Shown here: positions 49,308 through 57,191 of the stretch, piece by piece
How the letters are laid out: every line of letters starts with the position of its first letter
Numbering within the stretch: position 1 is the first letter of the stretch
From: JBEIJQ01 sp040380145
GTDB lineage: Bacteria > Bacteroidota > Bacteroidia > Chitinophagales > Saprospiraceae
Length of the DNA stretch: 59,662 bases
NCBI GenBank assembly: GCA_040380145.1
Contig: JBEIJQ010000001.1
Coordinates: 1-59,662 of the forward strand
Reading direction: 5' to 3'
The notes under the pieces: generated by a model
The model's input: the letters and a program-made list of their open reading frames with translations, nothing else
The model's database searches: none
What the model was told of the DNA's origin: nothing
Program-made: the position numbers and the translations under genes

Positions 49308-51707
49308 TTACTGGGCGACCCGTAAGGCAGTTTGGATCAGCAGGTACAAGGTAAGGGCCGCTGTGGTCTGTGAAATAAAGGAATTGAAAAACCGTGTCAG
49401 ATCCACGGGTTGCCTTTCCCGTTGCATTTTCTCTTTGGGCTGTTTACGCTCGACGCTGACCACCGATCCTTGTTGCACTTTGGGGTATTTCAAGAAAAAC
49501 AGGTAGCGCTTCGTTTTTTTGATGTCGCCGTTGGGATAGGTCACATATATGAGGTTGTAACTGCCGTTTTTTTTGCGGTTGACTCCGGCTGCGTATTGGT
49601 CCACATAATAACGGGCGTTCCGGTTGGGGTGGTAGGGAACGCTTATTTTTTGGAGGTCTCCGGAATCTATGGGCGGGTAGTTCACAAAACCCTTGATCGT
49701 GACGAGGTCCTTGATTTTGGGGATATAGATAGAATCACCTTCTTTGAGGATGTAGTTGAAATTGGAGTTGGGATCCGACATCACCTCGGATGCATCGAGC
49801 AGCACATAGCCGAGTTTCCCTTCTTTGCGGATGAGCGTCGAACCTTTCAGGAAAGCAGCATCGGTGGGGCCTCCGGCACGCTGGATCAAGCTGAGGACGC
49901 GTTCGTTCTTGTCGATGATCGTATAAACCCCCGGGAAGCGCACCTCACCGTATATGAACACGTTGCGCTGCAGTTCGAATTCCGGGGCGGATCGCACGAA
50001 AACTTGGTCGAAAGGTTCCAATTGATAGTCTCCTTCGAGCGATAGATCGTCGTCGATTTCGACGGTCTGCACCACCACGCGGGTATTTTCGTTTCGACCT
50101 TTGACGATCCTGGATATTTCTATGCGGTTATTGGCCGCCTCCTCCATCAGGCCGCCCGACAGGAATATCACGTCCTTTAGCGTCAAATTGGAGCTGTATA
50201 TGTGGTAGCCCGGCTCGCGCACGGCCCCATAGATTGCGATGGAGTAATCGTTCCTGAACTTGGATTTCGGTTCGATCCTGATCAGGTCGTAGGGCCGAAG
50301 CCGAACATTCGCGGCAGCCAGTGGGTTGGCCAATAGAGTGTCGAGGTTCAGGCGGATGTATTCTTTGGAAAGGTCTTCCTTGATACGGATGATGTACATG
50401 CGGTCGGTACGGGCTGCGGCCAAAAGCCCTGCCTTGTTGAGCACATCGTTGAGGCGCGTGCTGTCGGGCACCAGTTCGTATTGCCCGGGAATGCGAACTG
50501 CTCCCACCACATCCACGAAATTGCTGTACGAGATCTTGATGGGTGAAATGGTCACCACATCCCCGAGCAACAGCTCGAAGTCTTTTTTGTTGGCGAGCAA
50601 TTCCTTGAGGTTGACGTCGATCAGCATCTCTTGGTCGTTCACAAAGCGCTTTATCTGGATATTGTTGTGGTAAGCATCCGGCTCCAAGCCTCCGGCGTAC
50701 TCGATCAGCTTGATCAGGTTTTCGCCTCTGGTCAGTTCGTAGAAAAAAGGTCTTTTGACTGATCCTTTGATCTCCACGACGCGTTCGGCGAGGGGAACGA
50801 ATATGTAGTCGTTGTTGGCCAGAAAAAACTCGTCGCGCACGTTGGGATCCTGCAAAAAGGCGTACAAATCGAGCGTGCGGTCTTTTTGCAGCGAGCTGAA
50901 CACCTTGATCGAACGGACGCTGCCGATCTGGTTGGGACCGCCCGCGGCGACGAGCGCGTTGAAAGCGGTGTTGGTCGCTGGTATGGTGAAACTTCCCGGC
51001 GTGAAGACCTCGCCGGTGATGTTGATGGTGATGCTGCGGACATAGTTCAGGTTGATCTCGATCTGCGTGGCCGGACCGTCCAGATCGATGTAACGACCGA
51101 GGTGCGTGATAAGGATGCTCTTTGCTTTTCCGAAGGTGACGCCTTTGAGATATACCCGCGGGATGTTGATCAGCTCGGTCCGCAGGTCCACATACCCCTC
51201 GTTGTTGATCTTGAAAACCCCGCTGTAATCGCTGTCGCCCCAGATATTGACGTTCAGTTCGTCGTTCACGTCCAAGATGTAACTGTCCAAAGCTTCGACT
51301 TTGCGCTTGGCGGTGAACAGCGAAATACTTTTGTCGCGGAAGAACTGTTGACCATAAATCTTGGCCGGGGGCAGGCCTTCGCGGCCTTTAACGACGATCT
51401 CATCGTCTTTTTGCGTCTCTTCCTCGGCTTGGGTGTTGTTATCGGTCGGACTGGTCGGCGGCTGAGTCGGCACCACTTCCCGCTCGGGCGTGCGGGTGGG
51501 GAGGATGATGTCGGGCTTGCCGGGCATGGGAGTAGTACCGGGAAAACCACCCGGGATACCACCGGGCAGACCACCGGGAAGACCACCAGGCAAGCCGCCA
51601 GGTAACCCGGGCAAAATCGGTGGTTCTTGGGCTTGGGCAATTTGCGCCAGCAAGGAGATCAGCGCGGCGATCAGCCAAAAGCGGAGGGAAAGGTTAAGAT
51701 GCGCCAT
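49308..51707 (-). CDS. Wza-like polysaccharide export protein with multiple SLBB domains
   Basis: A 799-residue outer-membrane polysaccharide export protein. Signal peptide: LRFWLIAALISLLAQIAQAQ. A collagen-like stretch of GLPG/GIPG units follows (about 28-45), then a Poly_export domain (DVNDELNVNIWGDSDYSGVF) and about six SLBB-type beta-grasp repeats (for example NITGEVFTPGSFTIPA, VDVVGAVRIPGQYEL, IYGAVREPGYHIY, IYGEVRFPGVYTI). A C-terminal membrane segment (FISQTTAALTLYLLIQTAL) closes it. It is probably the outer-membrane channel for the polymer built by this block. The ATG at 51707 overlaps the end of rfbB by 14 bases. Confidence 0.93.
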   Translation of the reverse strand: MAHLNLSLRFWLIAALISLLAQIAQAQEPPILPGLPGGLPGGLPGGLPGGIPGGFPGTTPMPGKPDIILPTRTPEREVVPTQPPTSPTDNNTQAEEETQKDDEIVVKGREGLPPAKIYGQQFFRDKSISLFTAKRKVEALDSYILDVNDELNVNIWGDSDYSGVFKINNEGYVDLRTELINIPRVYLKGVTFGKAKSILITHLGRYIDLDGPATQIEINLNYVRSITINITGEVFTPGSFTIPATNTAFNALVAAGGPNQIGSVRSIKVFSSLQKDRTLDLYAFLQDPNVRDEFFLANNDYIFVPLAERVVEIKGSVKRPFFYELTRGENLIKLIEYAGGLEPDAYHNNIQIKRFVNDQEMLIDVNLKELLANKKDFELLLGDVVTISPIKISYSNFVDVVGAVRIPGQYELVPDSTRLNDVLNKAGLLAAARTDRMYIIRIKEDLSKEYIRLNLDTLLANPLAAANVRLRPYDLIRIEPKSKFRNDYSIAIYGAVREPGYHIYSSNLTLKDVIFLSGGLMEEAANNRIEISRIVKGRNENTRVVVQTVEIDDDLSLEGDYQLEPFDQVFVRSAPEFELQRNVFIYGEVRFPGVYTIIDKNERVLSLIQRAGGPTDAAFLKGSTLIRKEGKLGYVLLDASEVMSDPNSNFNYILKEGDSIYIPKIKDLVTIKGFVNYPPIDSGDLQKISVPYHPNRNARYYVDQYAAGVNRKKNGSYNLIYVTYPNGDIKKTKRYLFFLKYPKVQQGSVVSVERKQPKEKMQRERQPVDLTRFFNSFISQTTAALTLYLLIQTALRVAQ

Positions 51708-52758
51708 ATTGTTTTTCGTAGTAAAGCCGGTATTCGCCACTGGTGACGTGGCGAAGCCAGGATTCGTTTGCAAGATACCAGTCTATGGTCAGGGAAAGTC
51801 CTTCTTCGAATTGCAGCGAGGGCGACCAGCCGAGCTCGCGCTCGATTTTGGTGGCATCGATTGCATAGCGGCGGTCGTGCCCAGGACGGTCTTTGACAAA
51901 GTTAATAGTGCCGCGCGCGGTGCCAGCGGGCCGTCCGAGCTTTTGGTCGCACAGATCGCACAACAAGTGCACGAGGTCAATGTTTTTCCATTCGTTGAAG
52001 CCGCCGATGTTGTAGGTCTCGCCCAGTTCGCCGCGGTGGAAAACCGTGTCAATGGCCGCAGCGTGGTCTTTCACCCACAGCCAGTCGCGCGTGTACTTGC
52101 CGTCGCCGTACACCGGCAGGGGCTTCCCGTGGATGATGTTCTGGATGCAAAGGGGGATCAGTTTTTCCGGAAACTGGTTGGGACCGTAGTTGTTCGAGCA
52201 GTTCGATATGACCACCGGCAACCCGTAAGTGTGGTAATAAGCGCGTACCAAGTGGTCGGAACTGGCCTTGGATGCGGAGTACGGGGAACGCGGGTCGTAG
52301 GAGGTTTCCTCGGTGAACAGGCCCGTATCGCCCAGCGTGCCATATACTTCGTCGGTGGACACATGGTAAAAAAGACGGCCCTCTTCTTTGCCCATCCAGT
52401 TTTTTCTTGCCGCGTTGAGAAGTACGGCCGTGCCGATGATGTTGGTCTGGATGAATTCCAACGGGTTGCTGATCGAACGGTCAACATGCGATTCGGCCGC
52501 AAGGTGTACGACTCCTTGAAAATCCCATTTCGCGAACAGCTCGTCCACGAACCCCTGGTCCGTGATGTCGCCTAGCACAAAAGTATAGTTGGAGCGGGAC
52601 GAAATATCCGAGAGGTTCTCGAGGTTGCCCGCATAAGTCAACTTGTCGAGGTTGACGATGTGGTACCCGGGGTATTTTTCGGAGAAAAGCCTGACGACAT
52701 GGGAGCCGATGAAACCGGCGCCTCCGGTGATCAGAATATTTTTTTGAGGGGCGGACAT
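51694..52758 (-). CDS. rfbB: dTDP-glucose 4,6-dehydratase
   Basis: A 354-residue short-chain dehydrogenase-type dehydratase that makes dTDP-4-keto-6-deoxyglucose, the branch point to rhamnose and other deoxysugars. NAD motif ITGGAGFIGSHVVRLF, the HVSTDEVYGTLG segment, the catalytic PYSASKASSDHLV (Tyr and Lys) and the sugar-binding SNNYGPNQFPEKLIPL are seen. The rfbA, rfbC and rfbD partners are not in the window. It shares 14 bases with the following export gene and lies 42 bases after the decarboxylase gene. Confidence 0.95.
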   Translation of the reverse strand: MSAPQKNILITGGAGFIGSHVVRLFSEKYPGYHIVNLDKLTYAGNLENLSDISSRSNYTFVLGDITDQGFVDELFAKWDFQGVVHLAAESHVDRSISNPLEFIQTNIIGTAVLLNAARKNWMGKEEGRLFYHVSTDEVYGTLGDTGLFTEETSYDPRSPYSASKASSDHLVRAYYHTYGLPVVISNCSNNYGPNQFPEKLIPLCIQNIIHGKPLPVYGDGKYTRDWLWVKDHAAAIDTVFHRGELGETYNIGGFNEWKNIDLVHLLCDLCDQKLGRPAGTARGTINFVKDRPGHDRRYAIDATKIERELGWSPSLQFEEGLSLTIDWYLANESWLRHVTSGEYRLYYEKQYGAS

Positions 52759-52800
52759 GACCGAACAGTATGAAGAGTTAAAGCCAAAAACGGCGCTAAT

Positions 52801-53733
52801 TTACGAACACATTTCTTGAAAATAAGCATAAGTTCTGCGAATGCCTTCGTGGCGGGCGATCTTAGGCGACCAACCGAGCAGTTCGCAGGCCAACGAGATG
52901 TCCGGACGACGCTGTTTGGGGTCGTCCTTTGGCAACGGTTCGTGCACGATATGGCCGCTGCCGACTAGGTCGATGACCTCTCGGGCCATTTCGAGGACGG
53001 TGATCTCGTCGGGGTTGCCGATGTTCACCGGCTGCGGATAATCCGAATGCAGGAGGCGGTAAATGCCCTCCACCAGATCGTCCACATAGCAGAACGATCG
53101 GGTCTGGGAGCCGTCCCCGTAAACGGTCAGTCCCTCGCCGCGGATGGCCTGGCTGAAAAATGTCGGAAGGGCGCGGCCGTCGTCCAGCCGCATCCGGGGG
53201 CCGTAGGTGTTGAAGATCCGAACGATCCGGGTCTCCAATCCGTGGGCGTGGTGGTAGGCCATGGTGATCGCCTCCAAAAAACGTTTGGCCTCGTCGTACA
53301 CCCCCCTGGGGCCGATGGGGTTTACATTGCCCCAATATCCTTCGTGCTGGGGATGGACCAGTGGATCGCCGTACACTTCCGAAGTGGAGGCCACCAGGAT
53401 CCGCGCACCCTTGGCCAAGGCCAGTCCCAACAGGTTGTAGGTGCCCAGCGAACCTACTTTGAGGGTCTGGATGGGCATCTTCAGATAGTCCACCGGACTG
53501 GCCGGTGAGGCAAAGTGCAGGATGTAGTCCAAGCGGCCGGGCACATGCACGAACTTGGTGACATCGTGGTGGTAGTACTCGAAATTTTTGAGCGGGAAAA
53601 GATGCTCGATGTTGCGCAGGTTGCCGGTCAACAGGTTGTCCATCGCGATGACCCGGTAATCCCGTTCGATGAAGTGGTCGCAAAGATGGGATCCGAGGAA
53701 TCCCGCTGCTCCGGTGATGAGTACGCTTCGCAT
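52801..53733 (-). CDS. UDP-glucuronate decarboxylase (UDP-xylose synthase)
   Basis: A 310-residue extended SDR that converts UDP-glucuronate to UDP-xylose. The family runs ITGAAGFLGSHLCDHF, AMDNLLTGNLRNIEHL, HFASPASPVDYLKMPIQT, ASTSEVYGDP, the catalytic GVYDEAKRFLEA (Tyr and Lys), RIFNTYGPRMRLDDGR and SFCYVDDLVEGI are essentially the bacterial UXS pattern. It sits directly after ugd, which supplies its substrate, 21 bases apart. Confidence 0.95.
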   Translation of the reverse strand: MRSVLITGAAGFLGSHLCDHFIERDYRVIAMDNLLTGNLRNIEHLFPLKNFEYYHHDVTKFVHVPGRLDYILHFASPASPVDYLKMPIQTLKVGSLGTYNLLGLALAKGARILVASTSEVYGDPLVHPQHEGYWGNVNPIGPRGVYDEAKRFLEAITMAYHHAHGLETRIVRIFNTYGPRMRLDDGRALPTFFSQAIRGEGLTVYGDGSQTRSFCYVDDLVEGIYRLLHSDYPQPVNIGNPDEITVLEMAREVIDLVGSGHIVHEPLPKDDPKQRRPDISLACELLGWSPKIARHEGIRRTYAYFQEMCS

Positions 53734-53754
53734 GGTGGTCGGGTTCGGATGGGT

Positions 53755-55083
53755 TCAAAGAGCGTTTGGCGGCCGGACATCCCGGCGTCCGATACTGAAG
53801 TATTCGAAGCCTATCTGCTCCATTTTTTTCAGATCGTACAGGTTGCGTCCGTCGAAAACGACGTGGTGCCGAAGCATTTTGGCCATCCGGCCGAAATCGG
53901 GCGTGCGGAAAATGCTCCATTCGGTGACGATCGCCAAGCAATCTGCTCCTTGCAAGGTATCGTAGGGGTCGCCGCACAGTTCGATGGAATCGCCCAAAAA
54001 TCCCCGGACATTTTCCATGGCCGCGGGGTCGTGGGCCCGCACTTTTGCGCCGGCCTCCAACAGGTCGCTGATCAGGTACAGCGCCGGCGCCTCCCGGATG
54101 TCGTCGGTGTTGGGCTTGAACGCCAATCCCCAAACGGCCACGGTGCGACCGGCGAGGGCACCGTCGAAACGGACGGAAATTTTCTCGAAAAGCACGTGCC
54201 GCTGGCGGTCGTTCACGCCGAGCACCGCCCGGAGGATGCGGAAATCGTAGCCGTACTGCCCGGAAGTGTTGATAAGGGCTTTGACATCCTTGGGAAAGCA
54301 ACTGCCCCCGTATCCGGCCCCGGCAAACAAAAACCGCTTGCCGATGCGCGAATCGGAGCCTAGGCCCATGCGCACCATGTCCACATCCGCGCCCAGTCGC
54401 TCGCAGAGGTTGGCGATCTCGTTCATAAAGGAGATGCGCATGGCCAGATAGGCGTTCGCCGCGTACTTGGTGAGTTCGGCCGAGCGGATATCCATGAAAA
54501 CGATGGGGTTGCCCTGGCGGACAAAAGGGGCGTACAATTCTTCCATCAGGGCCTTGGCGCGTTCCGAACCGACGCCCACCACCACGCGGTCGGGCCGCAT
54601 GAAATCTTCAACAGCCACGCCCTCACGCAAAAATTCCGGGTTCGAAACCACATCGAAAAGATCGGCGGGCAAGGTGGCGCCCAAAATCGCCGCCACTGCC
54701 TCCGCCGTTCCGACGGGAACCGTGCTCTTGTCCACCACCACCGTGTAGGTTTTCAACAAGGGGGCCAGGTCGCGGGCCACCCCCAACACATACGAAAGAT
54801 CCGCGGATCCGTCTTCGGCCGAAGGGGTCGGCAGGGCCAGAAAAACGATCTGGGCGTCGGCAACGGCTTCTTCCAAGCGGGTGGTGAAGCGAAGACGGCC
54901 CTGGCGCCGGTTTCGCTCGAACAACAGTTCGAGTCCCGGTTCATAGATCGGGATTTCGCCCCGGTCCAGGGCATCCACCTTGACCGGATCGATGTCCGCA
55001 CAGGTGACATAATTGCCGGTTTCCGCGAAACAGGTGCCGGTGACCAGTCCGACGTAACCGGTGCCGACGATGGCTATGTTCAT
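53755..55083 (-). CDS. ugd: UDP-glucose 6-dehydrogenase
   Basis: A 442-residue UDP-glucose/GDP-mannose dehydrogenase that oxidises UDP-glucose to UDP-glucuronate. NAD motif IAIVGTGYVGLVTGTCFAE, VDKSTVPVGTAEAV, NPEFLREGVAVEDFMRPDRVVVGV, the catalytic Cys in AGYGGSCFPKDVKAL, and the C-terminal AVWGLAFKPNTDDIREAP are all present. ATG at 55083 gives the usual MNIAIVGTGYVG. It is the first gene of the leftward polysaccharide block; the 331-base gap upstream should hold its promoter, which I cannot pick out clearly. Confidence 0.96.
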   Translation of the reverse strand: MNIAIVGTGYVGLVTGTCFAETGNYVTCADIDPVKVDALDRGEIPIYEPGLELLFERNRRQGRLRFTTRLEEAVADAQIVFLALPTPSAEDGSADLSYVLGVARDLAPLLKTYTVVVDKSTVPVGTAEAVAAILGATLPADLFDVVSNPEFLREGVAVEDFMRPDRVVVGVGSERAKALMEELYAPFVRQGNPIVFMDIRSAELTKYAANAYLAMRISFMNEIANLCERLGADVDMVRMGLGSDSRIGKRFLFAGAGYGGSCFPKDVKALINTSGQYGYDFRILRAVLGVNDRQRHVLFEKISVRFDGALAGRTVAVWGLAFKPNTDDIREAPALYLISDLLEAGAKVRAHDPAAMENVRGFLGDSIELCGDPYDTLQGADCLAIVTEWSIFRTPDFGRMAKMLRHHVVFDGRNLYDLKKMEQIGFEYFSIGRRDVRPPNAL

Positions 55084-55414
55084 ATCGTCTTGTGCTCGTG
55101 TTCGAAAAGATATGGCCGCTGCGTTCTCCGCCGAACTGCGTTCGGAGGCGGCGTACCTCGAAGGCGCAACGCTCCGTAGCCCGGATTTTCCCGAACGATC
55201 GCATGGATGGGCAGAGGCGTTTGCGGATACATTTTTTTTGGGAAAAAAGAACAAGGTTCCGGTATAAAGGCCGTTTTGGTTACCTTTACACGGCTGACGC
55301 GCAAAAATACGTTGAAGGCCTCAATTCACCTAATAGACTTTTTGTCTGCCCCTGCCCGCTTTCCGGCATCGCTCCGGAAAATACCGCTCGACCGCTGAAC
55401 CTATTCCGTGTCCC
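55084..55414. other. Divergent gap upstream of ugd and the DUF6089 gene
   Basis: No supported gene in 331 bases. It contains a T8/A6-type run (near 55231-55246) and an AGAC-T5-GTCT hairpin (near 55335-55347). Short frames through it look random in composition. Confidence 0.5.
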
Positions 55415-56281
55415 ATGTGCCGCTGCCTGTCGCTCCTCCTGCTGGTTTTCGTCCCCATGGCCGCCGCGTCCGGTCAATACGTGGATTTCGGGGTGATCGG
55501 TGGACTGGCCAAGTACCAAGGCGATCTAACGCCAAAAGGCGGCGACGTGGAGCTCAATCCCGCCTACGGGATCTTTATCCGGCACCACTTCAACCAGTGG
55601 GCGGCCCTGCGCTGCGGGATCCAGGGCGGAAGGCTCACCGGCAAAGACGCCAACAACCCAGACGATGCGGTCCGTCGCCGCAACCTGAGTTTCCGCGCCC
55701 CGATCACGGAATTTTCCTTCACCGGGGAGTTCAACCTGCTGCCTTATGTGCCGGGCAACGCCAAAAAGGGAATCTCCCCGTTCCTGCAGGCCGGCATCGC
55801 TTTTCTCCATTTCCGCCCACAGGCGCTCATCAACGACCGCTGGATCAATCTCCAGCCGATGGCCACCGAAGGGCAGGGCATGCGCGAATATCCCGGAAAA
55901 CGCCCCTACCAGCTGTTGCAGATCGTTTTCCCCGTGGGCATGGGCCTTCGGTATGCATTGAGCCAAAAGGCCAACATCGGTTTCGATTTCGCTTGGCGTT
56001 TCACCCTCACCGATTATCTCGACGATGTGAGCGGCAACTATGCCGATCCAGCTGTGCTGATGCAGAACCGAGGCGAGCTCAGCGCGGCGCTTTCCAACCG
56101 GACCGCAGAATACACCGGCGTTCCGGCCGTGGATTTCGTGGGTACGCCCCGGGGCGACCCGCGCAACAAGGATTCCTATTTCATCTTCGGACTGTTTTTT
56201 TCCTATAATTTTTATGACCTGGTGCCTTTTTCCCGTTCCGAAAGGATCAAAAAAGTCGAAGAACCCGGCAAGTGGTTCTAA
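55415..56281 (+). CDS. DUF6089-type outer-membrane beta-barrel protein
   Basis: A 288-residue outer-membrane barrel with a signal peptide (MCRCLSLLLLVFVPMAAASGQ). The pattern YVDFGVIGGLAKYQGDLTP, FIRHHFNQWAALRCGI, GISPFLQAGIAFLHFRP, DFAWRFTLTDYLDDVSGNY and the late DSYFIFGLFFSYNF matches the Bacteroidota DUF6089 family. Function unknown. It is the first gene of a rightward cluster with the LysM and GH92 genes. Confidence 0.9.
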   Translation: MCRCLSLLLLVFVPMAAASGQYVDFGVIGGLAKYQGDLTPKGGDVELNPAYGIFIRHHFNQWAALRCGIQGGRLTGKDANNPDDAVRRRNLSFRAPITEFSFTGEFNLLPYVPGNAKKGISPFLQAGIAFLHFRPQALINDRWINLQPMATEGQGMREYPGKRPYQLLQIVFPVGMGLRYALSQKANIGFDFAWRFTLTDYLDDVSGNYADPAVLMQNRGELSAALSNRTAEYTGVPAVDFVGTPRGDPRNKDSYFIFGLFFSYNFYDLVPFSRSERIKKVEEPGKWF

Positions 56282-56324
56282 AAACAACTTATTGGAAAAG
56301 AGCATTTTTTATTTTTTAAGAAAA

Positions 56325-57191
56325 ATGAAAATTTACTTCGCGTCCCTTATCCTCCTCGGTTGCCTTTTTTCCCTGGATCTAATGGGGCAACAGGCCCCGG
56401 CGAAAAATCCGATCGTGTTCGGCAGCCGCGATTCCCTTTTCGCTGCGGTGTCGGACAACCAGACTTTTCTCTTGCACCGGGTAAAGTCGGGCCAGTCGCT
56501 CTACGGCCTTTCCAAATTTTACAATCTTCCTGTGGGCGATTTGCAGGCGGCCAATGGAATGGCCGATCCCTCCGTGAAGACGGGCCAGGCGCTGCGCGTC
56601 CCGATCGTGGGCAAAGCCATCCGCAAAAAACGGCCCGACATCAAGAAATCGGCGGATTTCCTGCCCGTTTATTATCGGGTCAGGGAAAAAGAAACGCTTT
56701 ATAAGATCGCCCACGATTATTTCGGCGTCCACACGGACACCCTCATCAAGTTCAACGGACTCAAAAGCGGAACGGTTTCCGTGGGCAAGGTGCTGCTCGT
56801 GGGCTGGTTTCCCCGCAGCGGCGTGCCCGCAGACCTGCCGGGCGGATTCCGCAACGAGGCCCAAAAAAATTACATCGAGCTGAAGACCCGTTACGAAACG
56901 GAAAAAACAACCCGAAAAGTCGTCGAAATGGAAGGCGCCGCGGTTTGGCAAAAAGACGACCGCAGGGCCAGCGAAGCCGCTTTTTTCGCCCGTTTCGACC
57001 AAGCGCCCGCCGGCAGCGTTCTCGAGGTGACCAATCCGAGCATCCCCGTCACGCTTTATGTCAAGGTCATCGCCGACCTGCCCAACGACGCCAAAACCGG
57101 CAATGCGGTCGTGTGGCTTTCGCCCGCCGCGGCCAAATCGCTCGGGGCCATCGACGAAAAATTCTACGTCAAGATCCACTACCTCAAATGA
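56325..57191 (+). CDS. Secreted LysM protein with RlpA-like C-terminal domain
   Basis: A 288-residue exported protein (signal peptide KIYFASLILLGCLFSLDLMG). Two LysM-type wall-binding repeats follow: LLHRVKSGQSLYGLSKFYNL (about residues 45-95) and YYRVREKETLYKIAHDYFGV (about 110-160). The C-terminal region (about 205-288: FFARFDQAPAGSVLEVTNPS, VKVIADLPNDAK, LSPAAAKSLGAIDEKFYVKI) has the look of a double-psi barrel as in RlpA-like proteins. A peptidoglycan-associated role is likely. The ATG at 56325 follows an A-rich stretch and starts at the signal peptide. The stop overlaps the GH92 ATG (ATGA). Confidence 0.85.
   Translation: MKIYFASLILLGCLFSLDLMGQQAPAKNPIVFGSRDSLFAAVSDNQTFLLHRVKSGQSLYGLSKFYNLPVGDLQAANGMADPSVKTGQALRVPIVGKAIRKKRPDIKKSADFLPVYYRVREKETLYKIAHDYFGVHTDTLIKFNGLKSGTVSVGKVLLVGWFPRSGVPADLPGGFRNEAQKNYIELKTRYETEKTTRKVVEMEGAAVWQKDDRRASEAAFFARFDQAPAGSVLEVTNPSIPVTLYVKVIADLPNDAKTGNAVVWLSPAAAKSLGAIDEKFYVKIHYLK

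Noticed and set aside
55092..55496. 134-codon frame in the gap upstream of the DUF6089 gene
   Set aside because: Arg/Pro/Ser-rich composition, runs into the DUF6089 gene in another frame and lacks any recognisable feature.
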